Assembly: GCA_030618315.1 (NCBI GenBank)
Contig: JAUXDO010000016.1
Location: forward strand, 1-16,210
Length of the DNA stretch: 16,210 nucleotides
DNA from: Candidatus Peregrinibacteria bacterium
Lineage (GTDB): Bacteria; Patescibacteriota; Gracilibacteria; UM-FILTER-43-11
Direction of reading: 5' to 3'
In this document: positions 1 to 7,600 of the stretch, one piece after another
How the letters are laid out: each line of letters opens with the position of its first letter
Numbering within the stretch: position 1 is the stretch's first letter
Notes under the pieces: generated by a model
Database searches by the model: none
What the model saw: only the letters and a program-made list of their open reading frames with translations
What the model was told of the DNA's origin: nothing
Position numbers and translations under genes: made by a program

Positions 1-1191
1 AACAGCATCTTCAGCTTTTTTATTAATTTCAAGTTTAAAAGTATCAAGCAGTTCAATTGAGCGTGCAATTTCGCCTGTTGCCATTTCACGAACCTTGCCA
101 ATATCCAGGATTTTACTGGTTTCTGGCGCAGGTGCTTCAGTCTCATGTGAATCATCTCCTTCTGGCTGTGGTTCAGGTTGTGACTGTTCAGGTTCTACTT
201 CTTCAGGTTCTACTTTTTCCACTGCCGGTTCAGTAGGTGCTCCACCCAGTATTTTTTTGATGAAATTCATACCGATTTTATGTTCACCAGGTACTCCTTT
301 TTTTATTCCATGGTGTTTCATAGTTTCGCTGCTATCAGCATCAGAATTTTTTTGCCAAAATCTTAGTGCTTTTGTAATTTTATCTAGCTCTTCCCAGACA
401 GCAACATCTACGTTCATAGCGGGATTAATAGCCGATAGTTTTTTGTCAACAATTCTATCTGGGGTATCTGTGTTACAACCAAGTGTTTCATTGAAAATTA
501 TATTCAGAGCCAATAATTTATCACTTTCAACCCATTTCATAACTTGTGCTTTGGAAATTTCGACTCCAGAAATTGCTGTAAGAACGGCTCTAAGAAGTGT
601 TTGCAGGTTATTAACGTCATACCCCCTATGGGTTACAATTGATTCATATTTGTCTTTATCAGATTGATCTGCATCCAGAATTGCTTCCTGGTCGAATTTA
701 CCATCCATTAATTCATGGTTACGGAGTAAGCCAATTATTCCACACATTGCACTCAGGTTTACCAAAAAATCTTTATCGTCGGGTATATCACTTGCTTCAG
801 CTTCCTCAAGCCTTTTCTGTAGTGCCTCTAGCCCTTTTGCTTCATTGAGTTCAGGCAAGCCAGTTCTTTTAGATTCTTTTGGACCTTTTTTGCCCTTTTT
901 TCCTCCGATTAATGAGTCTATAGCCGATTTTGCTCCACTGCGGGTTTTGCTTACAGTTGACACCTCATCTTGTCTTTTCTTCTTTTTGGCAGCTTCCTCT
1001 TTTTTAAGCAGTTCTGCATAGGCTTTTTTTTCCTTAATTTCCTTTGGGTTAAATTCGCCTTCATCTTCAGCCTTTTTATTCAGCCTCTTCATTTCAGCGA
1101 GACTGTCACTATCACTTCCCAAAACTGCATCAAGCGCTTTACGAAAAAATGATTTTTTTGGAGTTTGTGGTGTATTTGGATTATTAGCCAT
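1..1191 (-). CDS. Charged hypothetical protein, C-terminus beyond the window
   Basis: An open frame of exactly 397 codons runs from the ATG at 1191 to the window edge with no stop. I do not recognise the family. The N-terminus begins MANNPNTPQTPKKSFF. Residues 31-75 are Lys/Glu-rich and likely helical, and residues 97-109 are a Lys/Gly basic patch. Residues 120-310 look like an ordinary folded, mostly helical domain. Residues 319-359 are a Glu/Pro/Gln-rich linker with repeated EPE-type units. No signal peptide or clear membrane helix is visible, so a cytoplasmic or complex-associated protein is likely. The start is chosen because it is the first ATG after a consensus promoter (1216-1244) and nothing in frame lies upstream. 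There is no Shine-Dalgarno sequence before it. The acidic linker resembles in style the linkers of the giant protein at the other end of the window, but no direct homology is visible. Confidence 0.85.
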   Translation of the reverse strand, partial: MANNPNTPQTPKKSFFRKALDAVLGSDSDSLAEMKRLNKKAEDEGEFNPKEIKEKKAYAELLKKEEAAKKKKRQDEVSTVSKTRSGAKSAIDSLIGGKKGKKGPKESKRTGLPELNEAKGLEALQKRLEEAEASDIPDDKDFLVNLSAMCGIIGLLRNHELMDGKFDQEAILDADQSDKDKYESIVTHRGYDVNNLQTLLRAVLTAISGVEISKAQVMKWVESDKLLALNIIFNETLGCNTDTPDRIVDKKLSAINPAMNVDVAVWEELDKITKALRFWQKNSDADSSETMKHHGIKKGVPGEHKIGMNFIKKILGGAPTEPAVEKVEPEEVEPEQSQPEPQPEGDDSHETEAPAPETSKILDIGKVREMATGEIARSIELLDTFKLEINKKAEDAV

Positions 1192-1215
1192 GTTATAAAA
1201 GTTAGTTATTAATTA

Positions 1216-1244
1216 ATTATATAATATTTTAAGTTAAATGTCAA
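1216..1244 (-). promoter_or_regulatory. Consensus sigma-70 type promoter for the 1191 gene
   Basis: On the minus strand TTGACA (1239-1244) is followed after exactly 17 bp by TATAAT (1216-1221), a perfect match to the vegetative bacterial consensus. The expected transcript start near 1209 leaves a leader of only about 18 nt before the ATG at 1191. That leader is AT-rich and has no Shine-Dalgarno sequence, so initiation would be of the short-leader type. Confidence 0.85.
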
Positions 1245-1270
1245 TAGTTGTTTGTTCAATTGTATAAATT

Positions 1271-1322
1271 GAGTACTGTTCCCTCCTACGCCATTACAGC
1301 GTAGGACGGGAACAGATTACTC
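1271..1322 (-). terminator. Long stem-loop after the 314-aa gene, probable terminator
   Basis: The arms CTGTTCCC and GGGAACAG enclose TCCTACGC/GCGTAGGA with a one-base bulge and a 7-nt loop, and GAGTA/TACTC extend the base. It lies 24 bp past the stop of the upstream gene and before the promoter at 1216-1244, which suits a terminator. The tract after it on the minus strand (AATTTATAC) is only weakly U-rich, so factor-independent termination is not certain. It could instead be a dispersed palindromic repeat. Confidence 0.6.
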
Positions 1323-1345
1323 GCTAAGTTATTAATCGTTAATCG

Positions 1346-2290
1346 CTACAGAGTCCACCCAGCGTTATCGGAGATGCTCGGGGGGCTCCCGGGATCACCT
1401 TTCTTGGGTTGTTTGGCCAGTATCTCGGAAAGATTCGCATTTGGTGACAGCGTTCTGCATCGCTGGCATAAGCTGTATTCAAGTGGGTTTTTGCAGTCAC
1501 AGGTTGGACTAGCACATACAACCCAATCTGTCCGAACTTCGTCCATATCTCCATTTAAATGGCTTTTCAGACCCTTGAATCCTTCGTGTTTTATCGCTGA
1601 CACTGCTTCAAAGATCCATCTTCTCTTGAGAAACAGAATAAACGGGAATACAAGAGGAAGCCACTTGATAATGTGTGGAAATAGAGAGGCTGTGTATTTA
1701 GTTATCACGGTAGCTCCAGCTTTCACCTCTTCCGGATTATCCGGTGCTGTCAGCCAGGAATTTTCAGCAAGCTCATTCAGTAGAATGCAACCTCTGGAAC
1801 AAATGAACGAAAGAATAAATATCCCAAGTGCTGAACCTATCACACTGCCATCTTTTCCAACAACTTTCTTTTTCCTTCTGAACCAGTAGGTGCAGACGAG
1901 AAACAAAGAAGCAAAAGCAAACTGGTTTTGCCAGCTGGTACAGAGGATCCACCTTGATGGCGTTTTTATAACACCCAAGGCATAATCACCGGCATCATAC
2001 AATTTTACACCCCCTTGTCCTACTCTGACGACACCATCTTTTATTTCGACGGCTTTATCCTTAAACTCTATGCCCTTTTGCTTGGCCTTTTCGAGGCATT
2101 CCTTGGGATCACCGATGCAATTACCTGCCTTATCAAACAGACCTTCCCCCCAGCCCATAGCTATTTCCCCCCAGCTGGGCTTCTTCTCACCTTCCGCGGT
2201 GGCGGTAGTCTCTTCCTCTGCGTAAACAGGGAACGACATGACAGTGAAAACCACTGCCAAACAAAAAATTGTGATTTTCATTGTTTTCAT
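1346..2290 (-). CDS. Membrane protein with signal peptide and C-terminal zinc ribbon
   Basis: A 314-aa protein of no family I can name. Residues 1-24 (MKTMKITIFCLAVVF...PVYA) form a signal peptide with likely cleavage after VYA. Residues 25-118 are a charged extracytoplasmic domain with Cys58 and Cys65. Hydrophobic segments lie near 122-137, 150-170 and 203-222. Basic clusters FRRKKK and LKRRW follow the first and third, so by the positive-inside rule the C-terminus is cytoplasmic. It carries C259-x4-C264-x-C266 and C275-x2-C278, a zinc-ribbon-like set. The start at 2290 is chosen over an ATG 23 codons upstream because GGAG sits 8 nt before it and the signal peptide then begins correctly. Its neighbour at 2631-3854 has the same design (membrane helices then zinc ribbons) and a similar leader, suggesting related function. 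Base composition is richer in G+C than the giant genes. Stop is TAG. Confidence 0.85.
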   Translation of the reverse strand: MKTMKITIFCLAVVFTVMSFPVYAEEETTATAEGEKKPSWGEIAMGWGEGLFDKAGNCIGDPKECLEKAKQKGIEFKDKAVEIKDGVVRVGQGGVKLYDAGDYALGVIKTPSRWILCTSWQNQFAFASLFLVCTYWFRRKKKVVGKDGSVIGSALGIFILSFICSRGCILLNELAENSWLTAPDNPEEVKAGATVITKYTASLFPHIIKWLPLVFPFILFLKRRWIFEAVSAIKHEGFKGLKSHLNGDMDEVRTDWVVCASPTCDCKNPLEYSLCQRCRTLSPNANLSEILAKQPKKGDPGSPPSISDNAGWTL

Positions 2291-2298
2291 TGTCTTTT

Positions 2299-2326
2299 CT
2301 CCATAATTCCAACGGGCCTCCCCGTT
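2299..2326 (-). promoter_or_regulatory. Ribosome binding site preceded by a stem-loop
   Basis: GGAG (2299-2302) lies 8 nt upstream of the ATG at 2290 and decides the start. Just upstream is a perfect hairpin AACGGG-GAGG-CCCGTT (2311-2326), whose loop itself reads GAGG. The neighbouring zinc-ribbon gene also has a hairpin in this position, so a role in translation control is possible. That role is inferred, not shown. Confidence 0.6.
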
Positions 2327-2335
2327 TTGTTTGTT

Positions 2336-2414
2336 GTTTTCAATGACCAAGCTATCCAATTTCTAATATCTAATTTCGAAATTCTAAAAAATGGACAAAT
2401 TGGGCCATTGAAAA
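2336..2414. repeat. AT-rich imperfect palindromic element in the leader
   Basis: The ends TTTTCAATGACC (2336-2347) and GGCCATTGAAAA (2403-2414) are inverted copies with one mismatch. The interior also has inverted pieces (CCAATTT and AAATTGG). It sits in the untranslated leader of the 2290 gene and probably folds in the RNA. No coding potential is seen. Confidence 0.5.
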
Positions 2415-2428
2415 CCTAATTGATTAAT

Positions 2429-2510
2429 ATCTTAGCGATGTAAAAGAACAAATCTGCTATCCACTACTCTGCTATAAAACAGAAAATGAATAACAAGTTA
2501 CGATCTTTTA
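2429..2510 (-). repeat. Conserved leader element, copy A
   Basis: This stretch matches 4078-4157. The blocks TAAAAGAACAAATCTGC, CCAC and ACAAGTTACG, followed by TCTTT, occur in the same order, spacing and orientation, with a diverged middle. Here the middle can form a small TCTG/CAGA hairpin. Each copy lies upstream of a zinc-ribbon membrane gene. It matches no riboswitch class I can recall. The minus-strand TTGTTC followed by AT-rich sequence might instead be a conserved promoter. Confidence 0.6.
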
Positions 2511-2520
2511 TTAACGAATT

Positions 2521-2623
2521 GCGATGTGTCATTTCGTTCCGCCGTGGCGGATCACAACGTCATTAATAAAGCGTTGCCCTCTTCCCCGTACCGAGTGGTA
2601 CAGGGGAGAGGGGGGTACAACGC
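2521..2623 (-). terminator. Long hairpin after the 407-aa gene, plus a small palindrome
   Basis: At 2571-2623 the outer arms GCGTTG/CAACGC enclose CCCTCTTCCCC and GGGGAGAGGG and inner GTACC/GGTAC around a GAGT loop. It starts 8 bp after the stop of the gene ending at 2631 and is followed on the minus strand by TTTATTAATG, so it is a likely terminator with a modest U tract. Next to it, 2538-2550 holds the palindrome CCGCCGTGGCGG beside TGTCATTTCG, a piece resembling the composite repeat at 11829-11988. Confidence 0.6.
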
Positions 2624-2630
2624 TAGTAAG

Positions 2631-3854
2631 CTATAGTTTCAAGTTTCCTGCTGTTTTGTCGCTTAAGTTCGAGGCAGTCAAAGCTTCCTCAGTGGTTTCC
2701 TTAAGCGACCTGGAAGTATCGGAACCATCATCCGGTTCATCATCCGGATTAGTGCCAGGTTTAAATTGTGTTTTCGTCACCTTATCGTAACCGCAGTTAA
2801 CACAATACCGTTCACCGAGTTTGATCAAATCACAGCCCGGACAACGTTCCAGTGGTTTGATGTCCGATACAATTACAGGCTTAGGCGTGCCGTCTTCCGG
2901 GCAGAACTCTATGTTCCACTCGTGCATCTTTCCGCACTTCGAACACTTCCAAGGTGCTCTGGGAAGAGGAGTGCCACAGCTCTTACAGAACTGCTCATTC
3001 TTTCCGTGTCGTTTTCCGCAAGCGGTACATTTCTGTCCACGATTAGGCGGAAAGACGAATTCGATTTGATCCTGGAAGAATAGGTAGAGATAGCCAAGAA
3101 CAAATCCCTTTTCAGCGATAATGGCAGCATCCGCAGCCTTTTGTTCCGGAGATCTGAGCACTTGCTTCCAGACGAGATACAGTATGAGCGCAATTGAGGC
3201 AATTCCCGCCCGAACTAGCAGGAACGATGTACTTGCAGTATCAGCTTCCGGACCAAAATACAGCTTCGCTAGATGCGGAGACGTAATAAAGTTCGCTGCG
3301 CAAATCTGAAGGATTACTCTGGTTATCGGAAGCTTGATGATGGCAAAAATTACCCCGAAGAAGAAAACCGATGGCCAGATATACCTCATATCAAAGGCAT
3401 CAAAACATGACCCATTGCTACTGAACAACCCAGTAAAAAAGGCAATTACTAACGGGAAAAGGTAGTAAAAGAGAAGTAGTAGTTTTCCAACTGGTACCCC
3501 TTTAATAAATGGAATATGCTTTATTATAGTAGTTTTAGAGGGTGTGAAGCCAAAAATTGGTTTACCAAATTTTGTTTGATCAGGTCTAAGGATAAACATA
3601 AGCTTATCCGACCATCCGTCAACCTTTTTCCAGGCTTTATCGAGTTTTTCCGGCTTGCTCATAATAAGCCATGCGCAACCCCACATTCCAATCAGGAATG
3701 CTGTGTACGGGTACGCACGCCAGCCGATGCTCTCTTCGAGCTTGTTGAATCCCCTGAACGGGAATGCCAGAATGAATGGCCAAATAAATGACCAGAATAT
3801 CCAGGATCCCTTGTTGCTAACCCAATAAAATACAGTCTGTATGAATCCAAACAT
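2631..3854 (-). CDS. Polytopic membrane protein with three C-terminal zinc ribbons
   Basis: A 407-aa protein starting MFGFIQTVFYW, of no family I can name. Hydrophobic segments lie near residues 17-33, 48-65, 122-144, 158-174 and 208-229, with a weaker one at 249-262. The tail holds three ribbon units: C276-x2-C279 with C290-x2-C293; C304-x2-C307 with C318-x2-D321; and C338-x2-C341 with C351-x2-C354. The first two end in GTP-Pro turns (CGTPLP, DGTPKP) typical of double zinc ribbon domains. In the second unit the last cysteine is replaced by Asp (CPED). Residues 365-407 are acidic and disordered. The start at 3854 is preferred to an ATG 39 codons upstream because AGGAAGG precedes it at good spacing and the upstream codons lie inside a palindrome. 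Zinc ribbons of this type often mediate protein or nucleic-acid contacts, so a membrane-anchored scaffold is one guess. Stop is TAG. Confidence 0.85.
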   Translation of the reverse strand: MFGFIQTVFYWVSNKGSWIFWSFIWPFILAFPFRGFNKLEESIGWRAYPYTAFLIGMWGCAWLIMSKPEKLDKAWKKVDGWSDKLMFILRPDQTKFGKPIFGFTPSKTTIIKHIPFIKGVPVGKLLLLFYYLFPLVIAFFTGLFSSNGSCFDAFDMRYIWPSVFFFGVIFAIIKLPITRVILQICAANFITSPHLAKLYFGPEADTASTSFLLVRAGIASIALILYLVWKQVLRSPEQKAADAAIIAEKGFVLGYLYLFFQDQIEFVFPPNRGQKCTACGKRHGKNEQFCKSCGTPLPRAPWKCSKCGKMHEWNIEFCPEDGTPKPVIVSDIKPLERCPGCDLIKLGERYCVNCGYDKVTKTQFKPGTNPDDEPDDGSDTSRSLKETTEEALTASNLSDKTAGNLKL

Positions 3855-3863
3855 TTTCCATAT

Positions 3864-3888
3864 CCTTCCTGGGGCTAACAGCCTCCAG
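3864..3888 (-). promoter_or_regulatory. Shine-Dalgarno site overlapped by a stem-loop
   Basis: AGGAAGG (3864-3870) lies 9 nt upstream of the ATG at 3854. Its first two bases belong to a stem-loop at 3869-3888, CTGG-A-GGCT-GTT-AGCC-CCAG, with one bulged A. Upstream follows an AACAACAAACAA tract. The arrangement mirrors the leader of the 2290 gene. Confidence 0.6.
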
Positions 3889-3926
3889 TTTTGATTGTTG
3901 ATTGTTGTTTGTTGTTTACTAATCGA

Positions 3927-3975
3927 TCTAATGAATGAATTTATCCCGCTAAGCGGGACAAATTCATTCATTAGA
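3927..3975. repeat. Near-perfect 49-bp palindrome
   Basis: TCTAATGAATGAATTT and its exact inverse AAATTCATTCATTAGA flank TCCCGCT-A-AGCGGGA, with one A/C mismatch between the two parts. It lies in the untranslated leader of the 3854 gene, and the upstream ATG of that frame falls inside it. The one-base centre would need to open to form an RNA loop. It could be a palindromic mobile repeat or a protein site. Confidence 0.75.
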
Positions 3976-4001
3976 CCTCGCTAACAACAAACCAAGTTAC
4001 A

Positions 4002-4068
4002 AGATTGATATTAAAAGATTTAAATTAATCTTCAATCTTCAATCTTCAATCTTCAATCTTCAATCTTG
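4002..4068. repeat. 7-bp tandem array (AATCTTC) with inverted counterpart
   Basis: Five perfect AATCTTC units and a sixth AATCTTG run from 4027 to 4068. Upstream on the plus strand (4002-4020) are the inverted words AAGATTGA and AAGATTT, so the region can fold back. It is intergenic, in the leader of the 3854 gene. Such arrays are prone to copy-number change. Confidence 0.85.
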
Positions 4069-4077
4069 AATAATATA

Positions 4078-4157
4078 ACTTACCAGCATGTAAAAGAACA
4101 AATCTGCCAGCCACACCCTCAAAAAATAGGAGGAGTGGGTGACAAGTTACGTCTTTC
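4078..4157 (-). repeat. Conserved leader element, copy B
   Basis: This is the second copy of the element at 2429-2510, with identical outer blocks and a different middle. Here the middle can form CCAC-A-CCCTC / GAGG-A-GTGG around an A-rich loop, with the GTGG arm ending at the conserved ACAAGTTACG block. It lies about 220 bp upstream of the 3854 start, inside the leader expected from the promoter at 4350-4378. Confidence 0.6.
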
Positions 4158-4159
4158 AT

Positions 4160-4240
4160 TTAGGTTGTAGGATTTAGGTTGCAGGATTTATGTTGTAAAT
4201 AAGTCTTAAATCTTTCAACTTACAACTTTCAACTTACAAC
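4160..4240. repeat. Two facing 14-bp tandem arrays
   Basis: TTAGGTTGTAGGAT, TTAGGTTGCAGGAT and a degenerate third unit run from 4160 to 4201. Two perfect TTTCAACTTACAAC units follow at 4213-4240. The second unit read in reverse complement (GTTGTAAGTTGAAA) partly resembles the first array, so the two could pair. This is an intergenic leader region with no coding potential seen. Confidence 0.75.
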
Positions 4241-4349
4241 ACTCATTAGTCGTTAACATTTTTTAAAGGGCAGGTGCGCGAGGGCGAGTTAGGGGGCTTA
4301 CTTATAGGATTAACTTGACATCTAAACATAATATTCCATAAGTGTATGT

Positions 4350-4378
4350 ATTTTACAACAAAATGTAGAAAAAGTCAA
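4350..4378 (-). promoter_or_regulatory. Probable promoter for the zinc-ribbon gene(s)
   Basis: Minus-strand TTGACT (4373-4378), a 17-bp spacer and TAAAAT (4350-4355) give 10 of 12 consensus bases. The predicted transcript starts near 4343, leaving an untranslated leader of about 490 nt before the ATG at 3854 that carries copy B, the tandem arrays and the 49-bp palindrome. A weaker candidate, TTGACA with AATCAT, lies about 120 bp further upstream near 4495. Confidence 0.6.
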
Positions 4379-4535
4379 GGGTAAATCATGGTTTTCGGGT
4401 CAAAAATAAATCATTAAAAAATAGCTTAAATTAAACGAATTAAGCATCTTTTTCTCCCACCAAAGGAATGATTGCACATAAAATCCGAAATGTCAAGGCT
4501 CTTAGGGGGCGATTCAATTATCATTTAACATTTAA

Positions 4536-4637
4536 CATTTTGCATTTATAAGCGGAAAAAATGCCATAAAAAAGTGTGAAAATTTGGGGATTTACAAACA
4601 CCACAAACAACCCACCCAAAATACTAAATGCAAAATG
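4536..4637. repeat. Inverted repeat downstream of the 1801-aa gene
   Basis: CATTTTGCATTTA (4536-4548) and its exact inverse TAAATGCAAAATG (4625-4637) enclose 76 bp. The left arm is preceded by CATTTAACATTTAA, a degenerate copy of itself. From 4645 to 4677 the words CCGAAATCAGAAATTCGAA repeat in a degenerate way up to the stop codon of the gene. The element could be a small non-autonomous repeat or a weak terminator. I see nothing else in 4245-4677 apart from the promoter candidates. Confidence 0.55.
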
Positions 4638-4677
4638 AAAAATAAGAATCCGAAATCAGAAATTCGAAATCAGAAAT

Positions 4678-7600
4678 CTACTTCTTCTTACCCTTGCCTT
4701 TGCCTTTGCCTTTTCCTTTTCTACCCTTCTTGCCTCTTCTAGCACGTGCACCAGCAACCTGTCCTCTTACTGTTCCATCTGTATTATATCCATTATCAAA
4801 ACACCAATCAGCGTAGTATGATTCCCATTTTGCATCTGTCCAGTTTGTAGGTCTAGGGTTGTCCCAACTGGTAGATGGACGACCAGGAATTACACCATAG
4901 TAATAGCTATTACCTGTTATTATCGCAAGATCTCTAAGCGCTTTAAACATAGTTGCGCGTTCAGGATGAGCAATGTCGCTATAAAAGTCGGAACGTGCTG
5001 ACCCGGTTTCACCTGCTACACCGGTAACTTCATCATAAAGCTGTTTATTAGGCTCTTCCCAAGTCGCCATTCTTGTAAGGAAGTCAGATTGTGGTTCATT
5101 GGCAGGTATAAATCTATTAGTAACCCAGTCACCCATTTTCCCAAGGCGTTCAGCAGCACCCATTGCGGCACCACCAACACGACCTGCTAATTTCATAGCT
5201 GAAGCAATAACCTTTCTTGCACCTGGAGAATCAACACCGTATGCTTCCTTAAGGTTACCCCACGCCCCCCTACTTGGGTCAACGTAGAATGGATGTCTGT
5301 ATTTATTGGGAACTTTGGTATCAGCCCAATGACCACTAGCTCTAAGGTTAAATTCTTTTCCGCCAGGTAATGGCATACGCCAGAATGTGTACCTTTTTTC
5401 AACACCATTTTTACCACTTTTTACAGCAGCATGAACCGGAAATAACATATCATCTACATATTCCAGGGTTAATGAAGGATGCTGAAGTCTATAGTGTTCA
5501 ACAGCTTGCTTACGTGCCTTAGTGACCATTTTACTGTTTCTTGCTTTTGCATTATATTCCGAACTATCTGCACTGGCTCCGGCTACTGTGGTTTCTGTAA
5601 TCAGGTAGCCCACATGTTCATCAGGGAAATCATCATTGACATAAAACATTGATCCCTCAGGATCATTATCTCCTGCCTCTATGGCATTCATAAACGGCTT
5701 TTGATAAATACCAAGATGTTTAAATGAAGGATTATATTGCACTTCATAAGCTCTTGGGTCATCAAGAGCATTTATGCGAGCTGTTTCAATTGCTTCAGGA
5801 GACATACCGTTTCTGACTCGATCGGTAGCATCAGCCACTGTAATTCCTTCATCTCTTACTAAATTAGCAACACTGCTTCTAAAATTAGCATTTCGCGTTA
5901 ATATGCCCATGATTTGTGCTTCAGACATACCGTCTCTAACTTGTTCGATAGCCTCAGCCCTTGTAATTCCATCATCTCTTACTAAATTAGTAACATTTCT
6001 ATTAAAACCAGCATTTCGCGTTAATATTTCATCGACTTGTGATTGGCTCATACCATCCTTAATCTGTAAAATAGCCTGTTCTGGACTAAGATTCGGATTA
6101 CTTCTTTGCAGATTTCTGACATTATCTGCAAAAACATTATCCAATATTAGCATGTTATCACCTTGTACAATATCCTGTGCGGAAAGTGTTTCGCCTACAA
6201 TTTGAGGAATCTGATCTTCAAAAAGTATCTCTTTACCTTGTTTTATTTTAGCTAATAAAGCAGGAACAGCCCACTGATCAAGTCCAATTAATACTGAAGG
6301 GAAGAATTTAACACCCTCCCATATAAGCTCAACGTTTGAACCAAAGAAATTACGGATTTCAATTTCATGCTCTTCCCATTTCAGTTTCATTCCTTCGATT
6401 CCAAAATGTACTTTTGTCTTACCTTTCTCAGCTAATCCATCAACGAAATCAGCGACTTTTTCTGCATTGTCACCAAGATTTTCATATAATTGTGTTGCCG
6501 CAAGAGTGGTAGGACTAAGTAATGTCTGGCGACTCCATTCAATAAACTCTGCACCTTTTTCCGCGAAGTAATCAAGTACTGGCGCGGCACCATGTTTACG
6601 CATAGTTTCGTTACGTGCTTGTTGGTCGATTTCGGCATCAATTACCAGCCCCCAAGTTAACTTATCACGATTTTGTTTATACATCTTACGAGCCGCTTCC
6701 GGAATCGCAAATTTTGAATATTTTAAGTTATTTGCATCATAACCATCTTCCATGCTTGTAGCCCAGCGCTCATTAAGAGCTAATGCGCTTTTATGAGGGC
6801 TTTCCTGACTTTTCCTTCCTGCATATTCAAAAAAGTGTTTCATTGTCTGCATTACTACCTTTCTTCCTGCTCTCTCCGGTTCATAAGTTTTCCATTTTTC
6901 TCCAAAAACAATGTTATCTACATCAATACCATCAGGGAACTTATCATCCTCACCACTAATTGGCATTCCGTCTTCTCTATTGGTATTTGTATCCATATAC
7001 CATGCCATTGCTTCATGAAAAGGTATTTTTCTAAGTTCATAAAGAGCTCTTGTATGTTCTTCAGGGCCCACCATCTTGTCATCCATATGGTCTACCCCAT
7101 CCATAACAAGTACAGCTTCAGAAGTACCTTCGCCAGCTTCCATTAATGTCTCAAATCCCAGTCTTTCCAAAATACCTTTACCTGTAACCTCTTTTGTAGC
7201 AAGTTCCGCGGCACCGGCAACAAATAGTAAGCGTAATGCTTTACCGGCCTTTGTATCACCTTTATATGCGGAATGAGCGGCTTTTAAAGCTGCAATTAAC
7301 ATAATTAAACCCGCACCACGATTAGCCCAGCTTTGACCGGGACCAGTAAGCATATTAATTGCTCCTTTAGCATATCTTGTAACCTTATCTCCAATTGTTT
7401 CTCCATCTAATTTTGCAAAATATTCTGCTTGCTGATCCGCCGATAAAGCATAGCCTATTTCACGGTCTTTAATTTCACTCTTAATCATTTTGTAAACACC
7501 CATTGCGTGAACCTTGCTGTCTTCCATGTCTGCCATATCTGCAGAACCCTCACCATGCATAGCTCGGAATACCATTAGGAAGTGCTTTTTGCCCTCTTTA

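Noticed and set aside
95..667. 190-codon plus-strand open frame with a Ser/Gly-rich start
   Set aside because: It lies antisense to the charged 397-aa gene, whose composition and promoter are convincing. The Ser-rich translation is the mirror of Glu/Pro codons.
1374..1889. 171-codon plus-strand open frame
   Set aside because: It overlaps the 314-aa gene, which has a signal peptide, ribosome site and zinc-ribbon cysteines. The plus-strand frame has none of these.
2290..2359. ATG at 2359 as start of the 314-aa gene
   Set aside because: It would bury the signal peptide behind 23 polar residues encoded by the leader hairpin, and it ignores the good GGAG site before 2290.
4027..4240. Direct repeats resembling a CRISPR array
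   Set aside because: The units are 7 and 14 bp, contiguous and without spacers, and no cas gene is near.
4315..4345. Plus-strand TTGACA with a weak ATAAGT box
   Set aside because: No plus-strand gene follows it, and the -10 match is poor.
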